A stretch of DNA of 64,000 nucleotides, taken from assembly GCA_050952065.1 (NCBI GenBank), contig JBMNKF010000005.1, forward strand, positions 89,443 through 153,442, given 5' to 3'. Shown one piece after another: positions 8,649-16,995 of the stretch. Origin of the DNA: JAXGZG01 sp050952065. GTDB lineage: Bacteria > Bacillota > Sulfobacillia > Fermentithermobacillales > Fermentithermobacillaceae. The position numbers and the translations under genes are program-made. Under the pieces are notes generated by a model. It worked only from the letters and a program-made list of their open reading frames with translations, had not been told where the DNA came from and did not search any database. Positions within the stretch are counted from its first letter, which is position 1. Every line of letters starts with the position of its first letter.

Positions 8649-9725
8649 ATGGCTCAAGAGTCCCTACCCTCGGTGTTCAGTGGGGCAGGTTCTGTTATCA
8701 GGGGCAAAGATATCACGCCCATCGGTTTTTGGCGGCTATACCAGATCCACCAATTGCTTCTGGAGGGTACCTATCCCAATTGTCCGTCAATCGCCAAGAT
8801 CCTAGAAGTGAGCGTGCGGACTGTGGAAAGAGACATCGATCGCCTCAGGGACCTTTTCTTGGCACCAATTCAGTACGATCGCACCCGCAGAGGCTACTAC
8901 TACGCCGAACCATTCGAACTGCCCCCCGTGCGACTGGGAGATGGAGAGGCCATCGCGCTGTTCCTCGGCCAGAAGCTCCTTGCCCAGTGTAAAGGAACGC
9001 CCTTCGAGGAATTCGTGAAAAAGGCCATGGCCAAGATAAGGCTATTGCTTCCCCAAAGGGTAGTGGTGGATGTCGAACGTACGTTGGGCTCAGTCTCATT
9101 TCAGGCGGAACCACTTCGAGGGGAAGAACTTGAGATAGCCGAGAGGTACCAGCTGTTGGCCAAAGCCATCATCGACCGAAAATCAGTGCTAGTGGAGTAT
9201 TACACTGTTAGCAGGGATGAGATCACTCATCGGAAAATCAATCCATACCATCTGAGGTTCTCAGAAGGCACCTGGTACTGCATAGGCCATTGTCATTACC
9301 GCAATACCATCCGGACGTTTGCTTTGGATAGGATGCTTTGTCTAGAGGCTACCGAGGATTGTTTCAGCGTTCCCGACGATTTCTCGGTAGACGAGTACCT
9401 GTCCCATAGCCTTGCTATTGAAAGAGGCCAGCCTCAGAAGGTAGTTTTGGAGTTCGATAGGGTCCAAGCAGCGTACGTGCGGAGCAGGGAGTGGCATCAC
9501 AGCCAGACTCTGGAGGAACTTCCCGGCGGAGGATTGAGGATGACTCTCACTGTGGGAGGGATGGGTGAAGTCAAACGTTGGGTGACTGGCATGGGGAGCC
9601 ACGGGTGGGTGGTCGAGCCACAGGAGCTTAGGGACGAGATCGCCCAGGAGTTGGCCGATGCCACGGCGAGGTATTGTTCAGTTCCCCAGTCCCGCAGAGC
9701 TCCTAGAAGGTCCACAAAGCGCTAA
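8649..9725 (+). CDS. WYL-domain transcriptional regulator with N-terminal HTH
   Basis: YafY-type regulator of about 358 residues. A DeoR-like winged helix spans about residues 30-85 (SIAKILEVSVRTVERDIDRL). The WYL domain near 175-255 contains INPYHLRFSEGTWYCIGHC followed by FALDRM, and a WCX-type C-terminal domain ends the protein. GGAGGA lies seven bases before ATG 8649. WYL domains bind ligands, often nucleotides or nucleic acid, and control varied systems; no target is evident here. Its stop overlaps the convergent degV stop by three bases. Confidence 0.85.
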   Translation: MAQESLPSVFSGAGSVIRGKDITPIGFWRLYQIHQLLLEGTYPNCPSIAKILEVSVRTVERDIDRLRDLFLAPIQYDRTRRGYYYAEPFELPPVRLGDGEAIALFLGQKLLAQCKGTPFEEFVKKAMAKIRLLLPQRVVVDVERTLGSVSFQAEPLRGEELEIAERYQLLAKAIIDRKSVLVEYYTVSRDEITHRKINPYHLRFSEGTWYCIGHCHYRNTIRTFALDRMLCLEATEDCFSVPDDFSVDEYLSHSLAIERGQPQKVVLEFDRVQAAYVRSREWHHSQTLEELPGGGLRMTLTVGGMGEVKRWVTGMGSHGWVVEPQELRDEIAQELADATARYCSVPQSRRAPRRSTKR

Positions 9726-10573
9726 TACACCAAGGGTCTAACAGCGATTCCCACTGTGCCCGGGCCGGTATGAACTCCGATGACTGGGCCCACGTGGAAA
9801 ACCTCTGGTTCTTTTGCTACGTTCAGAGTTTCTTGGGCGAGGTGGCACAGCATATCAGCGAACTCTTGCCCCTGCCCATGGCCCACCGCTATGGTTACCT
9901 TTTCTTTCCTGTATCTGTTGGCCAGGTATTCCACAATCCCGCGTAGCGCTTGCCTAAGGCCTCGGCTCTTGCCTGCGGGTACGTAGACGCCATCTTCTAC
10001 CCGAATAAGCGGCTTGATCCCCAGTATGCTTCCCATGAGACTCTCGACTTTTCCGATGCGGCCTCCCTTGTACAGGTACTCCAGAGAGTTCAGAGTGAAG
10101 AGGAGTTCAATCTTGTCGCGGAGTCTGGATACCCGGGAGAGGATATCTCTTGCCTTCAAACCGTCTTTGGCAAGTCGAAGAGCCTCATGAACCTGAAACG
10201 CCAGGCCGTAGGTCAAGAATTTGGAGTCCACAACGTGGATATTGTTCTTTGCCAAGTTGTCTGCCGCCTGCTTAGCCGCTTGCACGGTGCTGCTCAACCC
10301 GCCGGAGATATGGAAAGACACGATATTCTTGTAGGTACCAAGGAGACGCTCGTAGACTTCCCTAAACCTCTCGGGTGAAGGCTGTGAGGTTTTGGGGAGT
10401 TCATCCGACTCCTTGAGCATGGGGTAGAAGGATTCTGGGGTGATGTCGATGCCGTCGCGGTACGCCTTACCCATGTGGGTTACGTATAGAGGGACTACGG
10501 TTACGCCCATCGCATCTGCGATGTGCTGAGGGAGGTCGCTGGTGCTGTCGGTCACTATGGCGGTGCTAGACAT
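9722..10573 (-). CDS. DegV-family fatty-acid-binding protein
   Basis: About 283 residues. The N-terminus STAIVTDSTSDLPQHIAD, the TSQPSPERF segment and the VVDSKFLTYGLAF segment are typical DegV features. Members bind fatty acids; FakB-type members present them to the kinase FakA. No FakA-like gene lies in the window. ATG 10573 is preferred because AGGTGA lies five bases upstream; GTG 10582 is an alternative. Single gene, divergent from the HIRAN gene. Confidence 0.88.
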   Translation of the reverse strand: MSSTAIVTDSTSDLPQHIADAMGVTVVPLYVTHMGKAYRDGIDITPESFYPMLKESDELPKTSQPSPERFREVYERLLGTYKNIVSFHISGGLSSTVQAAKQAADNLAKNNIHVVDSKFLTYGLAFQVHEALRLAKDGLKARDILSRVSRLRDKIELLFTLNSLEYLYKGGRIGKVESLMGSILGIKPLIRVEDGVYVPAGKSRGLRQALRGIVEYLANRYRKEKVTIAVGHGQGQEFADMLCHLAQETLNVAKEPEVFHVGPVIGVHTGPGTVGIAVRPLVY

Positions 10574-10747
10574 CGTCGTCACCTACCCCTTTACTTGCAT
10601 TGGATGGTGCTATAGTACAGCGCCGCTTGATGGATGTCTAGACAATATGCTGGATTTCTCATCGAACCTATGTTCCCCACACTGCGTGTCGGGGTGAGCC
10701 CTCTATAGTAACGGTGCAGCCAGATCCCATGTTAAGGAGGCACGAGC

Positions 10748-11455
10748 ATGAGAGGCTATCTTGAGGAATTGCTGGTCAAGATTTGTCCTGAAGTGGCTGG
10801 CGGCGACGGTCTAAACCTGCTCCATCTCTTCTATGGAGCTGAGCTCATCCGCCGAGGGGTCCTATTGGAGGGCCTCCGGACTTGGGGAAAAGTGGCTCCT
10901 TGGGGAAGCAGGGAGATAGTCCTGGCCTCCAAGTTGGTTGATCCTAACATACTGCTGAACGCCGTGGCAGAGCAGTATCATGGCGGTTTTGATAGACGTG
11001 ACAAGGCCGGTCTTGCCAATTTGGTGGCAGGCGCCCTACTGGGGCCAAGGGTGACCTTGGTGTCGAGGTTCTATGAACATGCGGGTCGTTTCATAACAAG
11101 AGTTGTTGGGACCAAGTATGAAGACAGGTGCAGCCATCTGTCAGAGTGTTCCATTGGAGATTATGTCCGCTTGTGGCACGAAAAACATAACCGTTACGAC
11201 CCTATGGCGGTGAAAGTGGTAGCCAAGAACGGGTATGGATGGTATGAGCTTGGTTACGTGCGCAGTCCCATAGCAAGAAAATTGGCGCGTAGGATGATGA
11301 GCGGTGCGGTGATGGAGGGTCGAATAGCTGTGCTCTTGGGTGAACAGGCGGACCCCAACGAGAGAGTGTACGTCAAGGTGGACGTGTGGGATGGTGTCTG
11401 TGGGGGTGAAGCGCGGGCAGTGCGGGAGGATACGGTGTATGCAGACAAGAAGTGA
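10748..11455 (+). CDS. HIRAN-domain protein with unknown N-terminal domain
   Basis: 235 residues. Residues about 105-200 form a HIRAN domain: FITRVVGTKYEDR, then IGDYVRLWHEKHNRYDPMAV, then YELGYVRSPIARKLARRM. HIRAN domains bind DNA ends or single-stranded 3' ends in eukaryotic HLTF and occur alone or fused to helicases in bacteria. The first 100 residues resemble nothing I recognise. A strong AAGGAGG precedes ATG 10748. It is followed after 48 bases by the aminotransferase gene, probably in one transcript. Confidence 0.75.
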   Translation: MRGYLEELLVKICPEVAGGDGLNLLHLFYGAELIRRGVLLEGLRTWGKVAPWGSREIVLASKLVDPNILLNAVAEQYHGGFDRRDKAGLANLVAGALLGPRVTLVSRFYEHAGRFITRVVGTKYEDRCSHLSECSIGDYVRLWHEKHNRYDPMAVKVVAKNGYGWYELGYVRSPIARKLARRMMSGAVMEGRIAVLLGEQADPNERVYVKVDVWDGVCGGEARAVREDTVYADKK

Positions 11456-11503
11456 TCTGTGTTAACCGATGGTCATACGTCCCGTGATGAGGAGACGAAG
11501 GTA

Positions 11504-12676
11504 ATGGATTGGGTCAACGAACTGAGAGAGCAGTTTCCGGTCACGAGGAAGACCGTGTTCTTGGACATTGCATATGAAAACGGCGGCTCAACCTACGTAA
11601 CTGCAGCAACTGAGCAGTTTGTCCGTGACTGCTCCGACGTGTCCCCAGTAGTTGTGAAGAAGGGGGGCGCAGGCAAAGGCAAGACGATAGACGTGGTTGC
11701 AGAGACGCGCCGACTGGTTGCGGAGCTCCTTGGAGGGGTGAATCCTAAGAACACTGCCTTTACGAAAAACACGAACGAAGGCGTAAGCATCATCCTCCAG
11801 GGTTTTCCGTTCCTGCCCGGGGATAACGTGATCACGAATGACCAAGAGCACCCGTCCGTGCTTCTGCCCTGTCTCAACTTGCAGAGGAATGGGGTGGAAT
11901 GCAGAATCGCAGTTTCCCCAGATCAGGTGAGCGTCACCCCTGATCTACTATGGGAACAGGTCGATGACCGGACTCGGATGATCGTCGTGAGTCACGTGCA
12001 ATCCAGCACCGGTTACCGCATTGATTTGGAGCAGCTTGCCTATCGTTGCCGCCATAGAGGCATCTACTTGGTTGTGGATGCCATACAAAGCTTGGGTTTC
12101 TGCCCAGTCGATGCGAAGACTTGGGGTGTGGATGCTATCGCTTCAGCCTGTTACAAAGGTATGCTGGGCATCCATGGGCTAGGAGTCCTTTACTGCGGGG
12201 ATAGGTTACTCCAAGAAGTGTGGCCAAGGTTCGCGGCAAGTAACGCCTGTATAGCCATTGATAAAGGCGGTAGCAGGTGGGAGGTAGTCTGCAGAGATCC
12301 GTTGGATGCGAGGAAACTTGAGAATTCCACTCTAAACCTTCTAGGTATCTATGTCCTCAACGCGGGTCTCCAGAAGTTGCTGGGAATCGGTATGGACACA
12401 GTGTATGAACACATCTCACGCCTTGTTGAGGTCCTTTACGAAGGGCTCACTGACCTTGGCTTCGATGTGGTGACTCCCAAAGATAAAGAACGACGGTGTC
12501 ACACCATTTCTATTAAGATGACCGATGTCAACAGGGGGTATCGGTACTTTCAGGACCGGGGAGTATTTCTTAGCCTTGCCGGAGGGCGCTTTGTCCGGAT
12601 GTCGATTGCCCCTTTTACTACGGACGAGGATATCCGCGCCGTGCTTGCGATCGCCGGTGATTGCCCGATAAGGTAG
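11504..12676 (+). CDS. Class V aminotransferase (cysteine-desulfurase-like, PLP enzyme)
   Basis: About 390 residues of the SufS/NifS/isopenicillin-N-epimerase fold. The FTKNTNEGVSIILQ segment binds the PLP phosphate, VVDAIQSLG carries the PLP-stacking Asp, and Lys218 in CYKGMLGIHGLGVLY is the Schiff-base lysine. The desulfurase Cys loop is not clear, so the reaction is unsettled: desulfurase, lyase or epimerase. ATG 11504 is preferred (GAGGAG nine bases upstream); GTG 11459 is possible. It probably shares a transcript with the HIRAN gene. Confidence 0.75.
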   Translation: MDWVNELREQFPVTRKTVFLDIAYENGGSTYVTAATEQFVRDCSDVSPVVVKKGGAGKGKTIDVVAETRRLVAELLGGVNPKNTAFTKNTNEGVSIILQGFPFLPGDNVITNDQEHPSVLLPCLNLQRNGVECRIAVSPDQVSVTPDLLWEQVDDRTRMIVVSHVQSSTGYRIDLEQLAYRCRHRGIYLVVDAIQSLGFCPVDAKTWGVDAIASACYKGMLGIHGLGVLYCGDRLLQEVWPRFAASNACIAIDKGGSRWEVVCRDPLDARKLENSTLNLLGIYVLNAGLQKLLGIGMDTVYEHISRLVEVLYEGLTDLGFDVVTPKDKERRCHTISIKMTDVNRGYRYFQDRGVFLSLAGGRFVRMSIAPFTTDEDIRAVLAIAGDCPIR

Positions 12677-12978
12677 ACACGAACCTGGCAATAAGTCACA
12701 ATACCTATTCTTAGGGTGCATTGCCTAGACTGCGCCTTCCTCCGTCTATCGGCTTCCGCCTCGCGTTGTTTCTACAGAGTGTCAGCAGTGTTTACAAATC
12801 ACGACGAGAAACATCTTCATTCTGTTTCACTCGCCCGGGTGGTCCCATGAACATACGCCAGAGTCATTTCAGGTGGTGTGTCGCTTTCGGCCCGACCAAA
12901 CCAGGGGAGCCCGAACTGGCTCATATGCCTGATGAGAGGATATCTACTGACGACTTGCTTCAAATAACGCGCAGATAT
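12677..12978 (+). other. 302-base region without a recognisable gene
   Basis: Between the aminotransferase stop and the IS21 left end. A 91-codon open frame (12721-12996) runs into the transposon, has no ribosome site and no recognisable sequence. I see no terminator with a T-run. Confidence 0.5.
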
Positions 12979-13101
12979 TGTTACGGCCGGTTGTAAAATC
13001 CGCCATTAGGGCCGGATGAAAAATCCCCCACCCCCTCGAAGAAGCACTCCGTAACGAGCCAAGTTTCGGAGGTGCGATTCTTGCTAGGAGGCGGGGAAAC
13101 T

Positions 13102-14307
13102 TTGGATATCAAACTCATGCGCAGCCAAGGACTCAGCATCAGGGAGATCTCTAGGCGGACCGGCAGAGACCGGAAGACCATCGCCAAGTATCTCCAGTGC
13201 CAAGAACTGCCCAAGTACAAACCCAGGCCACCGCGGCCGTCCAAACTGGATCCCTACAAAGACTACCTTAGAGCCAGGATGGCCGAGGGCGTGTTCAACG
13301 CCAACCGCCTGTTTAACGAGATCAAGTCTCTCGGGTACTCCGGCGGTAAGACAATTCTCAAAGACTTCCTAAAACCCTTCCGTCCTTTGCAAAAAGCCCA
13401 GGCTGTCTCACGGTTTGAGACCAAGCCCGGGGAGCAAGCCCAAGTAGACTTCGGTGTGTTCAAGTACGAAGAACAGGGCCGTGAGCGGAAGATCTACGCC
13501 TTTATCATGGTGATGAGTTACTCGAGGGCGATGTATGTGGAGTTTGTGGACAGGCAGGACACAGCTACACTGATACGGTGCCACATCCATGCCTTCGAGT
13601 ACTTCGGAGGGGTGCCTGAACACATCCTGTACGACAACCTCAAGCCGGTAGTGCTTGGACGGGATGAAGGTGGTCAACCGGTGTGGAACCAGAGGTTTCT
13701 AGACTTTGCCCTGGTAGCCGGCTTCTACCCTAAAGCCTGCCGGCCTTACAGGGCCCAGACCAAAGGCCGGGTCGAAAGAGCGATCCGTTACCTCAGGCAG
13801 AGTTTCTGGCCGGGGCTTAGGTTTTTCGGCCTGGAAGACTTGAACGCTCAAGTTAGGGCATGGTGTGATGCCGTTGCAAACAAGAGAGTCCACGGTACTA
13901 CTCAGAAGAGACCTTGCGACCTCTTGGCTGAGGAAAACCTTCATGCCTTGCCAGATAGGGCAGCGTTGGTGGTTTTTCTCGCTGAGGAGCGCAAGGTCAG
14001 TCGGGACGGGTTCGTGAGTTTCGGCGGAAGCAGGTACGGAGTGCCTTGGGCTTTCGCTGGGAAGACGGTGGAAGTCAGGGAGAACGGCTACCACGTTGAG
14101 GTGTACTCGGGAGGGGCAAGAGTGGCTGTCCACCCCAAGGCGCTGGTACCGGGGACCGTTGTGCCCCTAGCAGGCCAGTGGGACGGCGTACCTCTCGGTA
14201 CCGACCGAAAGCCAAGACAAGTGTTGGCCACACGAGTAGAGAGCCCCGAGGTTGAAGTGAGGCCTCTCAGAACCTACGAAGTCTTGGCGGAGGTGAGCAG
14301 CACGTGA
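13102..14307 (+). CDS. istA: IS21-family transposase IstA
   Basis: DDE transposase of about 401 residues. An N-terminal HTH (SIREISRRTGRDRKTIAKYL) binds the ends. The catalytic core has Asp in QAQVDFGVF, Asp in ILYDNLKPVV and Glu in KGRVERAIRY. TTG 13102 follows AGGAGG by ten bases; GTG 13072 upstream is less likely. Its TGA overlaps the istB GTG by four bases, the coupling typical of the family. The frame is intact. Confidence 0.92.
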   Translation: MDIKLMRSQGLSIREISRRTGRDRKTIAKYLQCQELPKYKPRPPRPSKLDPYKDYLRARMAEGVFNANRLFNEIKSLGYSGGKTILKDFLKPFRPLQKAQAVSRFETKPGEQAQVDFGVFKYEEQGRERKIYAFIMVMSYSRAMYVEFVDRQDTATLIRCHIHAFEYFGGVPEHILYDNLKPVVLGRDEGGQPVWNQRFLDFALVAGFYPKACRPYRAQTKGRVERAIRYLRQSFWPGLRFFGLEDLNAQVRAWCDAVANKRVHGTTQKRPCDLLAEENLHALPDRAALVVFLAEERKVSRDGFVSFGGSRYGVPWAFAGKTVEVRENGYHVEVYSGGARVAVHPKALVPGTVVPLAGQWDGVPLGTDRKPRQVLATRVESPEVEVRPLRTYEVLAEVSST

Positions 14308-15155
14308 TAGCCGTCGAAAAAGCCCGCCAGCAACTACTTGATTTAGGTCTAAGCCAGGCCGCGAGCATCTTGGACAGCAGGTTGGAAGCTGCCTCTCAGA
14401 AAGACCTCACATACGCGGACTTCCTGACTGACCTTCTTGACACCGAACTGGCTGCTCGAAGAGAGAGGTACATAACAGCGAGAACCAGGCTAGCCCACCT
14501 GCCCTTTCACAAAACGCTGGACCAATTCGATTTCTCCTTCCAGCCCTCCATCGACGAGAGGCAGGTGAGGGAACTCGCGACACTCACCTTTGTGCAGGAA
14601 GCGTCCAACATCATTCTGCTGGGACCTCCCGGGGTTGGGAAAACCCATTTGGCAGTCGCTCTAGGCATCGAGGCCATCCGACAAGGAGTCGGTGTGTACT
14701 TCGTCACTGCTCACACTTTAGTGGAAGACCTGAAGAGAGCTTACGCCGACAACAGGCTCGACAGGAGGATGAGAGTCTACATCGCGCCCAAAGTGCTGAT
14801 CATTGACGAGGTAGGTTACCGGCCCTTCGATTCTGTGGGCGCAGCCATGCTCTTTCAGCTGGTGTCTGCCAGGTACGAACGCGGGGCGATTATCTTGACC
14901 TCAAACAAAGGGTTTGGAGAGTGGGGTGAGATATTCGGAGACACAGTAGTGGCCACAGCGATCCTGGACCGCCTGCTTCATCACTCCCACATCATCAACA
15001 TCCGAGGCGAGAGTTGGCGGCTCAGGGAGAAGAAGCGAGCCGGTCTGTTCGGAACCACCTATTCACGACCGGCCGTGAAGTCTGGGGTGGGGGAAAATTC
15101 AACCGGCCAAAGTGGGGATGCGGACGTTTTCTTGGACTTCATGATACGCACTTAA
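14304..15155 (+). CDS. istB: IS21-family helper ATPase IstB, 3' end altered by IS3 insertion
   Basis: AAA+ ATPase that assists IstA. Walker A is GPPGVGKTHLA near residue 110, Walker B VLIIDEVGY near 170. The sequence up to STGQSG belongs to IS21; the last residues and the stop codon come from the IS3 element, so the frame runs 17 bases past the stop of the opposite-strand IS3 gene. Rejoining the IS21 parts gives a tail SGGIFDRP and a TGA inside the terminal repeat. Only about nine C-terminal residues changed, so function may be kept. Confidence 0.9.
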   Translation: MIAVEKARQQLLDLGLSQAASILDSRLEAASQKDLTYADFLTDLLDTELAARRERYITARTRLAHLPFHKTLDQFDFSFQPSIDERQVRELATLTFVQEASNIILLGPPGVGKTHLAVALGIEAIRQGVGVYFVTAHTLVEDLKRAYADNRLDRRMRVYIAPKVLIIDEVGYRPFDSVGAAMLFQLVSARYERGAIILTSNKGFGEWGEIFGDTVVATAILDRLLHHSHIINIRGESWRLREKKRAGLFGTTYSRPAVKSGVGENSTGQSGDADVFLDFMIRT

Positions 15156-16745
15156 GGCTTCGCCTGTATTCCATCGGGCTCCTTCCACCAAGCGACATCT
15201 TGATTCGCTCCTCGTTGTACCAGCGCAGGTAATGGTCGAGTCTTCGGATGAACTCCTCGATACTGACCCCAGCCCACGGTCTTCCGTAAAAGAACTCGTT
15301 CTTCAACCGCCCGAAAAAGCCCTCGCAGGCTGCGTTGTCGGGAGAACAGCCTTTCTTGGACATCGAGCGCGTAAGTCCCGTGGCTTCCATCCTTTCGATC
15401 CAGCCTGGCCACCGGTAGTGGCCGCCCCGGTCACTGTGGACTATGGGATGGTCACCTGCTTTCAGCGTCGCAATAGCACTGTCCAGCATCGAGTTCACCA
15501 TCCCCGCGTCAGGACTAGTGCTGATGCTCCAGCTGACTACCATGCCGTCGAAGCAGTCAACCATGGGCGAGAGGTAGACCTTGCCTGCGGGCAGTTGAAA
15601 CTCCGTAAGGTCGGTGAGCCACTTGGTATTTGGCGCGCCGGCGTGAAAGTCTCGCTCAACTAGGTTAGGAACAGGAGGGCTGATCTCACCCACATAGGAG
15701 GTGTACTTGCGCTTCTTGAGGTGGATCACGACGAGGTCCTGGTCACGCATGAGCCTGCGTACCACCTTTTCGGACACGGTCCCACCGTCTCTGGTGAGAA
15801 AGGCATGAATCCGCCGGTAACCGTAGCGCCCATCCGCCGCGGTGAAAGCGGCACGCACGCGCTCGCGGAGCTCGGCGTACTTATCGGGCATAGACATGAC
15901 AGTCTTATTGTAAAAGTAGCTGCTCTTGGGCATGGCGAAGCACTCCAGCATCTCATTCAGGGGGTATCTCTTCCTCAGGGCGCCGATCGCTGCCGCCTTC
16001 TCCCGGTTGGTCAGTTTCTTCGGATCGGCGCCCGGGCCTTTTTTTAGTATTTCCGCCGTCACTTCCATGACGTCCCGCTCAAGTCGAAGCCGGTAGATCT
16101 GCTTTTCTAGCGTATGTATCTGCTGCTTAAGCGACTCCACCTTTGCCGTCAACGCGTTCTTGTCATCGATCAGTGTGGGTTCCATGCGTTTGCGCCTCTT
16201 CAACACGGACTCCTTCCCGAGCAGATCGTTCTTCCACTTGTACAAGGCAGCGCGGCTAACTCCGTACTTCGCTGCCACTTCTTTGGCCGGGTCCTCTCTA
16301 GAACACAGGTCTAGGACGGCCTCCTCTTTCTGCTCACAGGTAAGTTCCACCTTTGGGTCAAGTGACCTTCTCCCGCGCAGTCCCTGCCGGTCCGGTATCG
16401 CTTCATCCAGCCATTGCCTCAATGTTTCCCGGTTCGGGTAGCCAAGGGCATCGATGCTCCGGCGCAGGCTGCGGCCGTGTTCCAGGTAGTAGTCCACTGC
16501 GACCTGCTTCTGTTCTTTGGAGTATCTCGGCCTGCGCCGGTATTCCTCGTGAAGCGCGCCGGTGCTCTTGTACTCCCTGACCCACAGCTTCAGTGCCCCC
16601 TTTGAAGGGTACCCTAACTCCCGCCTAACGGCGGCCGAGGCACCGCCATACTTGAAGTAGAGTTCAACTGCCTTCGTACGATCTTCGAGTGAGTACACAG
16701 ACATCCCCCTGTCTCATTTGAGTCCAGGTTTTTGTCCGCACCTCC
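15114..16745 (-). mobile_element. IS3-family insertion sequence nested in IS21
   Basis: Inverted ends share TGCGGAC-N7-TGGACT (core at 15119 and, inverted, up to 16740), extended outward by GGGGA/GGAGG. The triplet AGT (15111-15113, 16746-16748) is a target duplication; the match can be read as five bases AGTGG. Removing the element and one AGT restores a gapless IS21 end, which fixes the boundaries to within two bases. About 1.63 kb, one transposase gene on the minus strand. Confidence 0.85.
15139..16704 (-). CDS. IS3-family transposase, OrfA and OrfB regions in one continuous frame
   Basis: 521 residues. Three HTH-like repeats fill the N-terminal half (for example AAVRRELGYPSKGALKLWVR and EVAAKYGVSRAALYKWKNDL). 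A leucine-rich coiled coil lies near residues 190-225, then the HTH_21 and rve integrase core with Asp in WLTDLTEF, Asp in VHSDRGGHYR and Glu in CEGFFGRLKNE. Most IS3 elements split this as orfA/orfB joined by -1 frameshifting; here no frameshift is needed. ATG 16704 lies just inside the right inverted repeat. Confidence 0.92.
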   Translation of the reverse strand: MSVYSLEDRTKAVELYFKYGGASAAVRRELGYPSKGALKLWVREYKSTGALHEEYRRRPRYSKEQKQVAVDYYLEHGRSLRRSIDALGYPNRETLRQWLDEAIPDRQGLRGRRSLDPKVELTCEQKEEAVLDLCSREDPAKEVAAKYGVSRAALYKWKNDLLGKESVLKRRKRMEPTLIDDKNALTAKVESLKQQIHTLEKQIYRLRLERDVMEVTAEILKKGPGADPKKLTNREKAAAIGALRKRYPLNEMLECFAMPKSSYFYNKTVMSMPDKYAELRERVRAAFTAADGRYGYRRIHAFLTRDGGTVSEKVVRRLMRDQDLVVIHLKKRKYTSYVGEISPPVPNLVERDFHAGAPNTKWLTDLTEFQLPAGKVYLSPMVDCFDGMVVSWSISTSPDAGMVNSMLDSAIATLKAGDHPIVHSDRGGHYRWPGWIERMEATGLTRSMSKKGCSPDNAACEGFFGRLKNEFFYGRPWAGVSIEEFIRRLDHYLRWYNEERIKMSLGGRSPMEYRRSLKCVS

Positions 16746-16936
16746 AGTGGAGGAATTTTCGACCGGCCTTGACAATATGCGAGGTCCTTGTTTGCTCTAG
16801 CTATCTAGATGGTTCTTGGAGTGGACTGAGGGGGTAGTCCGCACTTGGGAGGATCTGGGCAGTAGTGTGGCCTTTGCGGGGTGTTACCACTTTGGCTAAG
16901 AGCAGGGGAGAGGACGTGGTTGTCCCCAAAAGACTT

Positions 16937-16966
16937 GCTGCCGCAGTTCGCCAGAACTGCGGCAGC
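16937..16966 (-). terminator. Hairpin terminator of the opp operon
   Basis: GCTGCCGCAGTTC/GAACTGCGGCAGC, a 13-bp perfect stem with a GCCA loop. On the minus strand it is followed by AAGTCTTTTGGGG, a modest T-run. It lies 30 bases beyond the oppA stop. Confidence 0.7.
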
Positions 16967-16995
16967 GTGTGACTTTCGATTACGTGCCTTTGAGA

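Larger units (their letters stand above)
12979..16774 (+). mobile_element. IS21-family insertion sequence, interrupted by an IS3-family element
   Basis: Left end begins TGTTACGGCCGG at 12979; the right end is its inverted counterpart ending CCGGCCTTGACA at 16774. Each end carries two copies of a GGCCGG-plus-A/T-tract motif. If 15114-16748 is removed, the two ends align without a gap over 56 bases. The direct repeat ATAT flanks the element (12975-12978 and 16775-16778). Without the nested element it is about 2.16 kb, a normal IS21 size. It encodes istA and istB. Confidence 0.88.

Noticed and set aside
12721..12996. Small protein gene before the IS21 element
   Set aside because: No ribosome site, no family resemblance, and the frame crosses the transposon boundary at 12979.
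15119..16740. IS3 boundaries set at the TGCGGAC cores
   Set aside because: These ends give no target duplication and leave the IS21 repeat with unexplained bases; extending to 15114 and 16745 gives the AGT duplication and a gapless IS21 end.
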